NCBI GenBank assembly: GCA_038198775.1
Contig: JBBPZV010000005.1
Span: 1 to 64,000 of the forward strand
DNA length: 64,000 bases
Reading direction: 5' to 3'
From: JACCYJ01 sp038198775
GTDB taxonomy: Bacteria > Actinomycetota > Actinomycetes > Propionibacteriales > Nocardioidaceae
Every line of letters starts with the position of its first letter. Positions within the stretch are counted from its first letter, which is position 1. Below, piece after piece: positions 37,148-46,574 of the stretch. The notes below the pieces were generated by a model. The model ran no database searches, was not told the DNA's origin, and saw only the letters and a list, made by a program, of their open reading frames with translations. The position numbers and the translations under genes are program-made.

Positions 37148-37725
37148 CGGGCCTCCCGGATCGCCGGCTCGGCCGCCGGCCCGGGTGCGATCTGCACCTC
37201 GTCGTACCCGTCGACCTCGGCGACGCTGACGCGTACCTCCTCCGACAGCGCGGTCGGGAGGTTCTTGCCGACGAAGTCCGCCCGGATCGGCAGCTGCCGG
37301 TGGCCTCGGTCGACGAGCACGGCGAGCCGCACCGCCTGCGGGCGGCCCAGGTCGTTGAGCGCGTCCAGCGCCGCCCGGATGGTCCGGCCGGAGAACAGCA
37401 CGTCGTCGACGAGCACGACGGTCCTGCGCTCGACTCCGGTGCGGGGGATGTCGGTGTGCTCGAGGGTCCTCGCCGGGCGCAGCCGCAGGTCGTCGCGGTA
37501 CATCGTGACGTCCAGCGCGCCGTGGGGCACGGGGCTGCTCTCGATCTGCTCGATCCGAGCGGCGATCCGCGCCGCCAGCGGCACCCCGCGGGTGGGGATC
37601 CCCAGCAGCACCAGACCGGCGGCACCGCGATGGCGCTCGATGATCTCGTGCGAGATGCGGGTCAACGCCCGGGAGACGTCGCGGTCGTCGAGCACGACCC
37701 GAGCGGGCAGCTGCGTGGCAGCCAC
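37144..37725 (-). CDS. pyrR: pyrimidine operon regulator PyrR
   Basis: UMP-responsive RNA-binding regulator with a phosphoribosyltransferase fold; 193 residues. The PRPP-binding loop VVLVDDVLFSGRTIRAALDAL is clear. GTG at 37725 follows a strong AAGGAGG. A PyrR-binding loop overlaps this ribosome-binding site (37732-37765), which suggests control at translation initiation as described for mycobacteria. It heads the eight-gene pyr operon and is divergent from bldD. Confidence 0.97.
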   Translation of the reverse strand: MAATQLPARVVLDDRDVSRALTRISHEIIERHRGAAGLVLLGIPTRGVPLAARIAARIEQIESSPVPHGALDVTMYRDDLRLRPARTLEHTDIPRTGVERRTVVLVDDVLFSGRTIRAALDALNDLGRPQAVRLAVLVDRGHRQLPIRADFVGKNLPTALSEEVRVSVAEVDGYDEVQIAPGPAAEPAIREAR

Positions 37726-37731
37726 TGGCGA

Positions 37732-37765
37732 CCTCCTTGCCCGCCTCACGGGACGGTGCGTTAAA
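37732..37765 (-). promoter_or_regulatory. PyrR-binding RNA loop over the pyrR ribosome-binding site
   Basis: The minus-strand transcript reads TTTAACGCACC, then GTCCCGTGAGGCGGGCAAGGAGG. CGTCCCGTGAGGCGGG forms a short stem with the GUGAGG loop typical of PyrR-binding sites, and the AAGGAGG Shine-Dalgarno sequence follows at once. UMP-bound PyrR holding this stem would block ribosomes. No terminator/antiterminator pair is visible, so attenuation is unlikely. Confidence 0.75.
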
Positions 37766-37854
37766 GGATGTCCGAGCACGTTGTCGCGGGCACGGTACCA
37801 GGCATCTCGCCGATGCCACGGCAGGCGGGGAGACCGCGAGTCTGGCGGTTTCGC

Positions 37855-37883
37855 TTGACCGGCAGCGGGGTGGGGTCTATGGT
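37855..37883 (+). promoter_or_regulatory. bldD promoter
   Basis: TTGACC (37855-37860) and TATGGT (37878-37883) are separated by the ideal 17 bp. The predicted start near 37890 gives a 46-nt leader with a GGAG site before the bldD GTG. The region is shared with the divergent pyr operon, for which I could not assign a -35/-10 pair. A small inverted repeat GGCATC/GATGCC is at 37801-37817. Confidence 0.65.
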
Positions 37884-37935
37884 CACGCAGCGTAGCCAAA
37901 CGCCGTCCGGAACGGCCCGACTTACGGAGTCCCTC

Positions 37936-38436
37936 GTGGCCAAGGATTACTCCCGAGCACTCGGTGGCCGACTGCGCTCGATCCGCCAGCAGCAGGGATT
38001 GTCGCTGCACGGCGTCGAGGAGAAGTCCGAGGGGCGCTGGAAGGCGGTGGTCGTGGGCTCGTACGAGCGCGGCGACCGTGCCGTGACGGTGCAGAAGCTC
38101 TCGGAGCTGGCGCAGTTCTACGGGGTGCCGGTCGAGGAGCTGCTGCCGGGAGGCAACTCGAGCCCGGCGGCGCTGGAACCGCCGCCCAAGCTGATCCTCG
38201 ACCTGGCGAAGCTGCAGGACGTCGACGCAGCCGAGGCGGCGCCCCTGTCTCGCTATGCGTCCACGATCCAGTCCCAGCGCGGCGACTACAACGGCCGGGT
38301 GCTCTCGATCCGCCAGGAGGACCTGCGCACGCTGTCGGTGATCTACCAGGAGCAGCCCAGCGTGCTGGCGGCGCGCTTCATCGGGTGGGGCGTGCTGCGG
38401 GCCGCGGTCACCGGGGACCCCGACGGCGACCCGTGA
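37936..38436 (+). CDS. bldD: developmental regulator BldD
   Basis: XRE-family DNA-binding protein of 166 residues. The N-terminal helix-turn-helix (about 5-70, RSIRQQQGLSLHGVEEKSEGRW) is followed by a C-terminal domain with the cyclic-di-GMP motif RGD-x8-RQED at 115-129, close to the RGD-x8-RQDD of Streptomyces BldD. Dimerisation by c-di-GMP is therefore likely conserved. GTG at 37936 follows GGAG. Gene order bldD-nusB-efp matches streptomycetes. The Glu in RQED is a conservative change. It is the only plus-strand gene between 16.4 and 61.6 kb. Confidence 0.95.
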   Translation: MAKDYSRALGGRLRSIRQQQGLSLHGVEEKSEGRWKAVVVGSYERGDRAVTVQKLSELAQFYGVPVEELLPGGNSSPAALEPPPKLILDLAKLQDVDAAEAAPLSRYASTIQSQRGDYNGRVLSIRQEDLRTLSVIYQEQPSVLAARFIGWGVLRAAVTGDPDGDP

Positions 38437-38445
38437 GCGCTGCCC

Positions 38446-38856
38446 TCACGCGCACAGGGTCGGTTTGAGCTCGACGAGTCGCCCCAGCAGGCCGTTGACG
38501 AACGGCCCCGACTCCTCGGTCGAGAGCTCCGAGGCCAGCTGGACCGCCTCGCTCACCGCCACCGCGTCCGGGACGTCGGGTTCGTACAGCAGCTCGTAGG
38601 CCGCCAGCCGCAGCACGTTGCGGTCGACGGCGGGCATTCGTTCCAGCGACCACCCGATGGAGTGCTCGGCCAGCAGCGCGTCGATGCGGGCCTGGTGGGT
38701 GACGACGCCCTCGACCAGCGTGATCGTGTACGGGTTGAGGGGCGGGGCCGCGACAGCGACCCGTTGCGGCAGCGTGGCGCCGAGTCCGATGCCTTGCAGG
38801 TCGGACTCGAAGAGCACGTCGAGGGCCCGCTTGCGGGCCTTGCTGCGGGCGCCCAT
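38446..38856 (-). CDS. nusB: transcription antitermination factor NusB
   Basis: RNA-binding factor of the rRNA antitermination complex; 136 residues. The start ARSKARKRALDVLFESD, the middle ALLAEHSIGWSLERMPAVDRNVLRLAAYELLY and the ending AVQLASELSTEESGPFVNGLLGRL are all family patterns. ATG at 38856 shares one base with the efp stop. The 3' end converges with bldD with 9 bp between. Confidence 0.97.
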   Translation of the reverse strand: MGARSKARKRALDVLFESDLQGIGLGATLPQRVAVAAPPLNPYTITLVEGVVTHQARIDALLAEHSIGWSLERMPAVDRNVLRLAAYELLYEPDVPDAVAVSEAVQLASELSTEESGPFVNGLLGRLVELKPTLCA

Positions 38857-39416
38857 CAGCCCGCGCGACCCAGGTAGCTGCCGTCGCGCGTGTCGACCCG
38901 GACCCTTTCCCCGCTAATGATGAACAGCGGGACCTGCAGCTCGTACCCGGTCTCGAGCCGCGCCGGCTTCGTCCCCCCCGTGGAACGGTCTCCCTGCAGG
39001 CCGGGCTCGGTGTACTCCACGCTCAGCTCCACCGACGCCGGGAGCTCGAGGTAGAGCGGTGTGCCCTCGTGCACGGCGACGACGACGTCCTGGTTGTCGA
39101 GCAGGAAGTTGGCGGCGCCGCCCACTATGGCGTCCAGGAGATGGGTCTGGTCGAACGTCTCGGTGTCCATGAACACGTACGACTCGCCGTCGTGGTACAG
39201 GTACGTCATCGCCCGCTTGTCGACGTTGGCGGTCTCCACCTTGACGTCGGCGTTGAACGTCTTGTCCACGACCTTGCCCGACAGCACGTTCTTCAGCTTG
39301 GTCCGTACCACCGCCCCACCCTTGCCCGGCTTGTGGTGCTGGAACCACACCACCGACCACAGCTGCCCGTCGAGGTTAAGCACGGTGCCGTTCTTGAGGT
39401 CGTTGGTGGTGGCCAT
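38856..39416 (-). CDS. efp: translation elongation factor P
   Basis: Relieves ribosome stalling at proline stretches; 186 residues in three beta-barrel domains. The domain I loop is HKPGKGGAVVRTKLKN, with Lys at the position equivalent to E. coli Lys34; the loop is the actinobacterial type. Domain III ends in VDTRDGSYLGRA. ATG at 39416 has AGGAAGG upstream. Confidence 0.97.
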   Translation of the reverse strand: MATTNDLKNGTVLNLDGQLWSVVWFQHHKPGKGGAVVRTKLKNVLSGKVVDKTFNADVKVETANVDKRAMTYLYHDGESYVFMDTETFDQTHLLDAIVGGAANFLLDNQDVVVAVHEGTPLYLELPASVELSVEYTEPGLQGDRSTGGTKPARLETGYELQVPLFIISGERVRVDTRDGSYLGRAG

Positions 39417-39457
39417 CGCGGCGCGGTCCCTTCCTGTGCTGGCGTGCAGCGGTACGG

Positions 39458-40549
39458 TCAGTCGGAGACCAGCAGGTCCCGGGGAGCGGTTGTCAGGAAG
39501 TCCGACCCGGCGTCGGTGACGACGAGGGTGTCCTCGATGCGCACCCCGCCGCGACCCCGGAGGTAGACGCCGGGCTCGATGGTGAGGGCGGTGTGCGCGC
39601 GCAGTCTACCCGGACGCCCCTTGCCGAGGAACGGGTCCTCGTGGATCACCAGCCCGACGCCGTGGCCCAGCCCGGTGGGAAAGTGATCGAGGTACCCGGC
39701 GCGGTCCAGCGACCGGCGGGCGGCGGCGTCCACGTCTGCCACCAGCACGCCGACACCGAGCGCGGCGATGCTGTCACGTTGGGCTGCGGCCACCGCAGCG
39801 TGGATCTCCTGCTGCCAGTCGGCGGCGGCGCCGATCACCACCGTACGCGTGCAGTCGGCGTGATAGCCGTCGACGCGGGCGCCGAAGTCGATCTTGAGCA
39901 GGTCGCCTCGCCCGACGACCCGCTCGGTCGGCTGGTGGTGCGGGATCGCGCTGTGCGGCCCGGAGGCGACGATCGTGTCGAAGCCCACGGCCTCGGCGCC
40001 GTGGTCGTACATCCTCGACTCGAGGTCGCGGGCCAGCGCCCGCTCGCTGCGGCCCCGCAGCCGGCCGGACAGCAGGCCGCCCAGCGCCGCGGTGGAGACT
40101 TCGCAGGCCGCCCGCAGCGCTGCGAGCTCTGCCTCGTCCTTGACCTCACGCAGCCCCTCCACGGCTCGCTGCAGTGACGTGAGCGTCCACCTGCCCGTGC
40201 CTTGCAGCAGCGCGGTCAGCGCGCCGTGGGCGTCGACGCTGAGCGCGTGGGTCTCCAGCGCGCAGCGCCAGCCGGGCCGGTCCCCCACGGCGTCGACCAA
40301 CGCCGGCAGCAGCTCCCGGGAGATGACGTGGCGCAGGTCGCCGCACTCGGTCGCCGCCTGTTCGGCGTAGCGGCCGTCGGTCGCGAAGACGTGGCGACCG
40401 GTGACATCGACGACCAGGGCGGCGTTGGAACCGGTGAACCCGGTGAGGTACCGCACGTTGACCAGGTCGGTGACCAGGGCGGCGTCGAGGTCGCGCCCGA
40501 CCAGAGCGTCGACCAGGGCACCGCGCCGGCGTTCGTGCTCGGGTGGCAT
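39458..40549 (-). CDS. pepQ: Xaa-Pro aminopeptidase/dipeptidase (M24 family)
   Basis: Metallopeptidase of 363 residues cleaving near proline, standard next to efp. An N-terminal creatinase-like domain (about 10-130) precedes the pita-bread domain with the metal ligands: DFGARVDGYHADCTRT (two Asp), GLGHGVGLVIHEDP (His) and LTIEPGVYLRGRGGVRIEDT (two Glu). ATG at 40549 has AAGGTGG upstream; the same bases also form a TAAGGT -10 box 7 nt before the ATG, so ribosome-binding-site-led and leaderless starts are both possible. Confidence 0.92.
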   Translation of the reverse strand: MPPEHERRRGALVDALVGRDLDAALVTDLVNVRYLTGFTGSNAALVVDVTGRHVFATDGRYAEQAATECGDLRHVISRELLPALVDAVGDRPGWRCALETHALSVDAHGALTALLQGTGRWTLTSLQRAVEGLREVKDEAELAALRAACEVSTAALGGLLSGRLRGRSERALARDLESRMYDHGAEAVGFDTIVASGPHSAIPHHQPTERVVGRGDLLKIDFGARVDGYHADCTRTVVIGAAADWQQEIHAAVAAAQRDSIAALGVGVLVADVDAAARRSLDRAGYLDHFPTGLGHGVGLVIHEDPFLGKGRPGRLRAHTALTIEPGVYLRGRGGVRIEDTLVVTDAGSDFLTTAPRDLLVSD

Positions 40550-40630
40550 GCTGTCCACCTTACGGTCGCGCCGACCGCCGACTCCCGACCGTTGAGCGGT
40601 TCCAGCCAACCGTGCGCCGGGAGAACGCGG

Positions 40631-41727
<1,097 letters not shown>

Positions 41728-41731
<4 letters not shown>

Positions 41732-42255
41732 GACGCGGTCTCGGCGCCGAGGAGCGCGGCGACGTCGTCGGCGACGGCGCCCGCAGGACGCCCGTCGGTG
41801 GACACGACGTGCCCGGCCACCTGTACGTAGAGGGGATGCCGTGCCGCCAGCAGCTGCCGCAACCGGCTGTGGACGTTGCCCAGCAGCAGCGGCCTGGGAC
41901 CACCGAGCCCAACCCGGCGGCTCGCCTCGGCCAGCCCGACGTCCAAGAACACCGTGCGGCTGGCCGGCAGGCGCTCGCGTACCGGCGCGCTGGTCACCGC
42001 CCCGCCGCCGAGCGCGACGACGCCGTCGTGGGTGCTCAGCGCAGTGAGGACGGCCTCCTCCTCCAGGCGACGAAAGTACGCCTCCCCGTGGTCGACGAAG
42101 ATCGCCGCCACGCTGCTGCCCGCGGTCTGTTCGATCACCGCGTCGGTGTCGCAGAAGCCGGTCCGCAGGCGATCCGCCAGCAAGGCGCCGACGGTGCTCT
42201 TGCCGGCGCCCGGTGGCCCCACCAGGACGACGAGCGGACCCACCGGCAGGTTCAC
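41728..42255 (-). CDS. aroK: shikimate kinase
   Basis: Phosphorylates shikimate; 175 residues. The Walker A loop GPPGAGKSTVG is at about 13-23, followed by FCDTDAVIE (shikimate-binding Asp), FRRLEEEAV and VALGGGAV. Start GTG at 42255 overlaps the aroC stop as GTGA. Confidence 0.96.
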
Positions 42256-43430
42256 CTGATCGCCAGCGCGGCGAGGTAGGCGTCCCGGTTGCGGCGGGTC
42301 TCGGTGACCGAGTCGCCGCCGAACTTCTCCAGCAGCGCATCGGCGAGCACCAGCGCCACCATTGCCTCGGCGACGACACCGGCCGCGGGTACGGCGCAGA
42401 CGTCGGAACGCTGGTGGTGGGCGGTCGCCGGGCGCATCGTCGCCACGTCGACGGTGCGCAGGGCCCGCGGGACCGTCGAGATGGGCTTCATCGCGGCCCG
42501 CACCCGCAGCGTCTCACCGGTGGACATGCCGCCCTCGGTGCCCCCCGAGTGTCCGGAGGCACGGTGTACCCCCTGAGAGTCGACCACGATCTCGTCGTGT
42601 GCCTGCGACCCCGGGGTCCTGGCCAGCGCGAACCCGTCGCCGACCTCGACGCCCTTGATCGCGGGGATTCCCATCAGCGCCGCCGCGAGCCGCGAGTCGA
42701 GGCGCCGGTCCCAGTGGACGTGGCTGCCCAGGCCGGGAGGAAGCCCGTGCGCGACGACCTCCACCACGCCGCCGAGCGTGTCACCGGCGGCATGGGCGGC
42801 GTCGACCTCGGCCACCATCGCCGCGCTGGCGGAGCGGTCCAGGCAGCGGACCGGGTCCTGGTCCAGGTACGCAGCATCCGACGTCGTCGGCACGCAGCCG
42901 TCCGGGGCCCGGACGGTGCCGAGCCCGACGACGTGGCTCACCACCCCCGCCTCGCAGGACCCGGCCAGGAAGCTGACGGCTACCGCACCGAGCGCCACCC
43001 GGGCGGCGGTCTCGCGGGCGCTGGCCCGCTCCAGCACCGGGCGAGCCTCGGCGAAGCCGTACTTCTGCATTCCGGCGAGGTCGGCATGGCCGGGGCGCGG
43101 CCGAGTCAGCGGCGCGGCCCTCGCCAGGTCGCTCATGGCCGCTTCGTCGACCGGGTCGGCCGCCATGACCGTCTCCCACTTGGGCCACTCGCTGTTGGCG
43201 ATGCGCACCGCAACCGGGCTGCCGAGGGTCGCGCCGTGCCGTACCCCCCCGATGATCTCGACCCGGTCGGCCTCGAAGGACATCCGGGCACCTCGCCCGT
43301 GGCCGTGCCGGCGCCGGGCCAGCGCCGCCGCCAGGGTCTGCGAGGTGACCGGGACACCGGCCGGGAGGCCCTCCAGGATCGCGGTCAGCGCCGGGCCGTG
43401 CGACTCCCCGGCGGTCAGCCAGCGCAGCAT
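42252..43430 (-). CDS. aroC: chorismate synthase
   Basis: Last step of the shikimate pathway, FMN dependent; 392 residues. It opens LRWLTAGESHGPAL, with RRHGHGRGARMSFEADRVEI and SGGTEGGMSTGETLRVR as family signatures. ATG at 43430 lies 45 bp after the prepilin peptidase stop, with only a weak ribosome-binding site. Confidence 0.97.
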   Translation of the reverse strand: MLRWLTAGESHGPALTAILEGLPAGVPVTSQTLAAALARRRHGHGRGARMSFEADRVEIIGGVRHGATLGSPVAVRIANSEWPKWETVMAADPVDEAAMSDLARAAPLTRPRPGHADLAGMQKYGFAEARPVLERASARETAARVALGAVAVSFLAGSCEAGVVSHVVGLGTVRAPDGCVPTTSDAAYLDQDPVRCLDRSASAAMVAEVDAAHAAGDTLGGVVEVVAHGLPPGLGSHVHWDRRLDSRLAAALMGIPAIKGVEVGDGFALARTPGSQAHDEIVVDSQGVHRASGHSGGTEGGMSTGETLRVRAAMKPISTVPRALRTVDVATMRPATAHHQRSDVCAVPAAGVVAEAMVALVLADALLEKFGGDSVTETRRNRDAYLAALAIR

Positions 43431-43475
43431 GTCGACGAGTCTGTCACGACAGGCCCGCCTCCCCGCCGCGGCGGC

Positions 43476-44171
43476 TCAGCGCAGCCACGAACCGGTGACC
43501 GGGCCCGACACCACCCCGACCCAGGTACCCAGCAGCAGGAACGGACCGAACGGGTAGCTCTTGCGGTCCACCACCCGGATCAAGGCGAGCAGACCGCCGA
43601 CGACAGCCCCGAGCAGGAACCCGGCGTAGATCCCCACGAGCAGCTGGCCCCAGCCGAGCCATCCGAGTGCCATGGCCAGCACGCCGGACAGCCGGACGTC
43701 GCCGAACCCCATGCCGGCCTCGGAGATCAGGTTGAGCGTGTAGAACACCGCGAACGTCGCCACCCAGGCGATCGCGGCGCGCAGCAGCGACTCCCACTCC
43801 CGTCCGGCAAGCGCGGCCGCGAGCAGCAGCGTCGCGACGACGGGGTACGACGGCGCCACGATGTCGTACGGAAGCAGCCGGGTCCGCCAGTCGACGAAGC
43901 CCAGCGCGACCCCGACGACGCTCAGATAGACCCACACCGGCAGCGACGCCTCCAGCCCGAGGACGGCACCGACCGAGCCGGCGAAGACCCCGGCGGTGAG
44001 CGCGCACCACCGGCCCAAGTGCGGGGTGGCTGCCAACGAGGCGTACGTCGGCTTGTCGGCAGCCGGCTCGCCCGGCTCCCGCAGGCGTCGCAGCCATCGT
44101 GGCACCAGCGATCCGCCCGCGGCGGCGGCAGCGGCGCAGCAGGCGGCGGCCACCGCCTGCTCCGTCGTCAC
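43476..44171 (-). CDS. prepilin peptidase (type IV, A24 family)
   Basis: Polytopic membrane aspartyl protease that trims type IV pilin-like signal peptides; 231 residues with about seven hydrophobic segments. The catalytic Asp pair is seen in VDWRTRLLP and in MGFGDVRLSG (GxGD motif). It lacks the N-terminal Cys-rich methylase domain of PilD, so it is the short form. GTG at 44171 overlaps the aroE stop (GTGA). No pilin or secretion-ATPase gene lies nearby; its position in the aro cluster recurs in actinobacteria. Confidence 0.85.
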   Translation of the reverse strand: MTTEQAVAAACCAAAAAAGGSLVPRWLRRLREPGEPAADKPTYASLAATPHLGRWCALTAGVFAGSVGAVLGLEASLPVWVYLSVVGVALGFVDWRTRLLPYDIVAPSYPVVATLLLAAALAGREWESLLRAAIAWVATFAVFYTLNLISEAGMGFGDVRLSGVLAMALGWLGWGQLLVGIYAGFLLGAVVGGLLALIRVVDRKSYPFGPFLLLGTWVGVVSGPVTGSWLR

Positions 44172-44980
44172 GGCGCGGAGCCTAGTGCTGCCTGCGCCGC
44201 GTCCCGCAGCACGTCCACAGGCACGCCTCGCCCGGTCATCGCCAGCACCTGCAGCACCGCCTGGTGGGCCAGCAGGTCGATCCCGGTGACGGTACGCAGG
44301 CCGGCGACCGCGGCCGCCGCCAGCAACGGTGTCGGCCAGGGTCGGTACACGGCGTCGAGGACCACGTCGGCGTCCCGGACCAGCGACTCGGCCCAAGGTG
44401 CGACGGCGCTGGCCGGGACCGTGGACACCACCAGCTCGCCTGCTCGTGCCGGGGGGTCCAGCGGTGCGGCGTCCGCGGCGATGCCTCGCGCCCGCGCCCA
44501 ATCCGCGAGCCGACCGGCGCGGATGGGGTCGCGGCCGCACAGGACCGCGTGCCGCAGGCCGAGTCGTTGCAGCGCGACCAGCGCCGACGTGGCGGTCGCC
44601 CCGGTGCCGAGGACGGTCGCCCGCTGCACCGCGGTGACACCTTGCTCGCGCAGTGCGGAGACGATGCCGGGCACGTCGGTGTTGTCACCGCGGCTCGCTC
44701 CCCGAGCATCCAGCAGCACGGTGTTGACCGCGCCTGACTCCCGGGCCGTCGCGCTGAGCTCGTCGAGCAGCGGCAGCACGGCTCGCTTCAACGGCATCGT
44801 CAACGACAGTCCCCGCCACGCCGCATCGAGGCCGGCAAGAAACCCCGGCAGCGCCGCCGCGTCGACGTCGTACGCGTCGTACGTCCACGCCAACCCGAGC
44901 CGGCCGTACGCCGCCCGGTGCATCACCGGGGACAGCGAGTGGGCGATGGGCGAGCCGAGCACGGCGCAGCGGTGTGCCAC
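44168..44980 (-). CDS. aroE: shikimate dehydrogenase
   Basis: NADP-dependent reduction of 3-dehydroshikimate; 270 residues. SHSLSP-like SPIAHSLSPVMHRAAY binds substrate; MPLKRAVLPLLDE carries the catalytic Lys. VLGTGATATSALVAL replaces the usual GxGGxx dinucleotide loop with GTGATA, and NTDVPGI is conserved. GTG at 44980 lies 6 bp after the mltG stop. Confidence 0.95.
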   Translation of the reverse strand: MAHRCAVLGSPIAHSLSPVMHRAAYGRLGLAWTYDAYDVDAAALPGFLAGLDAAWRGLSLTMPLKRAVLPLLDELSATARESGAVNTVLLDARGASRGDNTDVPGIVSALREQGVTAVQRATVLGTGATATSALVALQRLGLRHAVLCGRDPIRAGRLADWARARGIAADAAPLDPPARAGELVVSTVPASAVAPWAESLVRDADVVLDAVYRPWPTPLLAAAAVAGLRTVTGIDLLAHQAVLQVLAMTGRGVPVDVLRDAAQAALGSAP

Positions 44981-44986
44981 CAGGGC

Positions 44987-46108
44987 TCAGCAGCTGGGAG
45001 AGGTCTGGCAGTACCGTTTCAGCTTCGCGACGTTGGCGTTGTGCGCTCGCAGCGTCTTGGCGAAAAGCGTCCGCCCGGTGTCGGGGTTGACGGTGACGAA
45101 GTAGAGCCAGCCGCCCCGAGTGGGGTGCAGCGCCGCCTGCAACGCCGCCTCCCCCGGTGCCCCGATCGCACCCGGTGGCAGTCCTGGATACAGGTAGGTG
45201 TTGTACGGGGAGTCGATCCGACGCTCCTGCTGGGTGCTGTAGACCTTCCCCCGGCTGCCGGCGACGTAGTGCACGGTCGAGTCCAGCTGCAGCGCCATGC
45301 CCGCGTTGTCGCGGTTGTAGATGACGCGGGCCACCTTGCCGAAGTCCTGGGGCCGCCGAGCCTCGGCCTGCACCAGGCTCGCCACCGTCACCACGTCGTG
45401 GGGGCTGAGGCCCAGCTGCCGGGCACCGCGGAGCAGGTTGGTGTCCTTGGCGGCCTGGTCGAAGCGGTCGACCATCATCGACAGCACCTCGGTGGCGGAG
45501 GTGCCAGGGCCGATGGTGTAGCTGGCCGGGAACAGGTACCCCTCCGGATGGCCCTGGGCGTACGCCGGCAGGCCGAGCGAGCCCGGGTGCTTCAGCGCCG
45601 TCCTCAGGTCGGAGCTGGAAAGGTTGGTCTGGCGGGCTACGGCGGCGACGATCTCATCGGTCCGCAGCCCCTCGGGGACTGCGAACCTCGTCTCCACGCG
45701 GTTGCGGTTGCCGATGAGCAGCAGGAGCGCGGACTCGGCCGACATCTCCTTGCGCATCGCGTAGACCCCGGGCTGGATGCGGGTGCTGTCGGGGTTGGTG
45801 GCCGCGGCGTCGGTGAAGGACTCCGCGCTCGCCACCACGTGCCTGCGGGCGAGCGTGGTGGCGATCTGGGCGGCGGTCTGGCCCTTCTTGACCGTGACGC
45901 GCACCGACCCGTGGCCCTGACCGCTGAAGTCGGCGGGCGCACTCAGCCGGTCGTGCAGGTACCTGACGCCGATGGTGGCGACGACGTAGAGCCCGAGACC
46001 GACCAGGGCCACCACAAGCAGCGCCGCCACGCACCCGAAGCCGCGCCCGGTGCGTTTGGTGCTGCGGTGCCCCGACGCCGCCGCCAGGCCCAGTCCACTG
46101 TCGCTCAC
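44987..46108 (-). CDS. mltG: endolytic peptidoglycan transglycosylase MltG
   Basis: Membrane-anchored enzyme that cuts nascent glycan strands and sets their length; 373 residues. An N-terminal cytoplasmic stretch is followed by one membrane segment at about 26-48, a LysM-like region (RVTVKKGQTAAQIATTLARR), and the YceG domain with VASLVQAEARRPQDF, whose Glu is catalytic, and LDSTVHYV, NTYLYPGLPPGAIGAPG. GTG at 46108 overlaps the ruvX stop (GTGA). The end has two Cys residues (RYCQTSPSC). Confidence 0.95.
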   Translation of the reverse strand: MSDSGLGLAAASGHRSTKRTGRGFGCVAALLVVALVGLGLYVVATIGVRYLHDRLSAPADFSGQGHGSVRVTVKKGQTAAQIATTLARRHVVASAESFTDAAATNPDSTRIQPGVYAMRKEMSAESALLLLIGNRNRVETRFAVPEGLRTDEIVAAVARQTNLSSSDLRTALKHPGSLGLPAYAQGHPEGYLFPASYTIGPGTSATEVLSMMVDRFDQAAKDTNLLRGARQLGLSPHDVVTVASLVQAEARRPQDFGKVARVIYNRDNAGMALQLDSTVHYVAGSRGKVYSTQQERRIDSPYNTYLYPGLPPGAIGAPGEAALQAALHPTRGGWLYFVTVNPDTGRTLFAKTLRAHNANVAKLKRYCQTSPSC

Positions 46109-46566
46109 CCGGTCTCCACCTCGACAGTCTCCCCTGGAGGCCGCCCGCTCATCCGCTCGGCATCCAAGGCCGTCTGCAGAATCTCCACGGCAGCCACCTG
46201 GTCGACCACGTCCCGCCGCCTCGCCCGCTTGCGCCCCTGGGCCCGCAAGGCCCGCTCCGCGCTCAGTGTGCTCAGCCGCTCGTCGACCAGCCGCACCGGG
46301 GTCGGGCGCACCTCGCGTGCCAGGCGCACAGCATAGGCACGGACCCGGGCCGCAGCGGGTCCCTCCAACCCGCTCAGTGTGGTCGGCAGGCCGACCACGA
46401 CCTCGACCACTGCGAGCTCGGCCACCAGACTGACCAGCCGCTCGAGCGCATCCGGTCCCACCAAGACCGTCTCCACCGGGGTGGCGAGCAGGCCGGCGGG
46501 GTCGCTGACGGCAACGCCGATCCTGGCCCCGCCGGGGTCGACGCCGAGTCGGCGGCCCGTTCGCAC
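46105..46566 (-). CDS. ruvX: Holliday junction resolvase-like RuvX (YqgF)
   Basis: RNase H-fold protein of 153 residues, believed to process pre-16S rRNA. It has GVDPGGARIGVAVSDPAG at the start, VVVGLPTTLSGLEGPAA in the middle and VRLVDERLSTLSAERAL near 100, the three acidic motifs. GTG at 46566 lies 8 bp after the alaS stop. The alaS-ruvX-mltG-aroE order is typical. Confidence 0.95.
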   Translation of the reverse strand: MRTGRRLGVDPGGARIGVAVSDPAGLLATPVETVLVGPDALERLVSLVAELAVVEVVVGLPTTLSGLEGPAAARVRAYAVRLAREVRPTPVRLVDERLSTLSAERALRAQGRKRARRRDVVDQVAAVEILQTALDAERMSGRPPGETVEVETG

Positions 46567-46574
46567 CCGGAGCC

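Noticed and set aside
34890..37625. Reading pyrC as a 911-residue fusion starting at 37625
   Set aside because: The upstream half is out-of-frame pyrB and pyrR sequence; the GTG at 36188 with the GTGA overlap gives a normal-length dihydroorotase.
37755..37800. TTTAAC at 37762-37767 as the pyrR -10 box
   Set aside because: It lies inside the probable PyrR-binding leader, which must be transcribed, and it lacks a fitting -35.
42213..45104. A 963-codon plus-strand open frame opposite aroC, the peptidase and aroE
   Set aside because: It crosses three real, well-identified genes on the other strand and reads as low-complexity Arg/Gly/Ala/His sequence.
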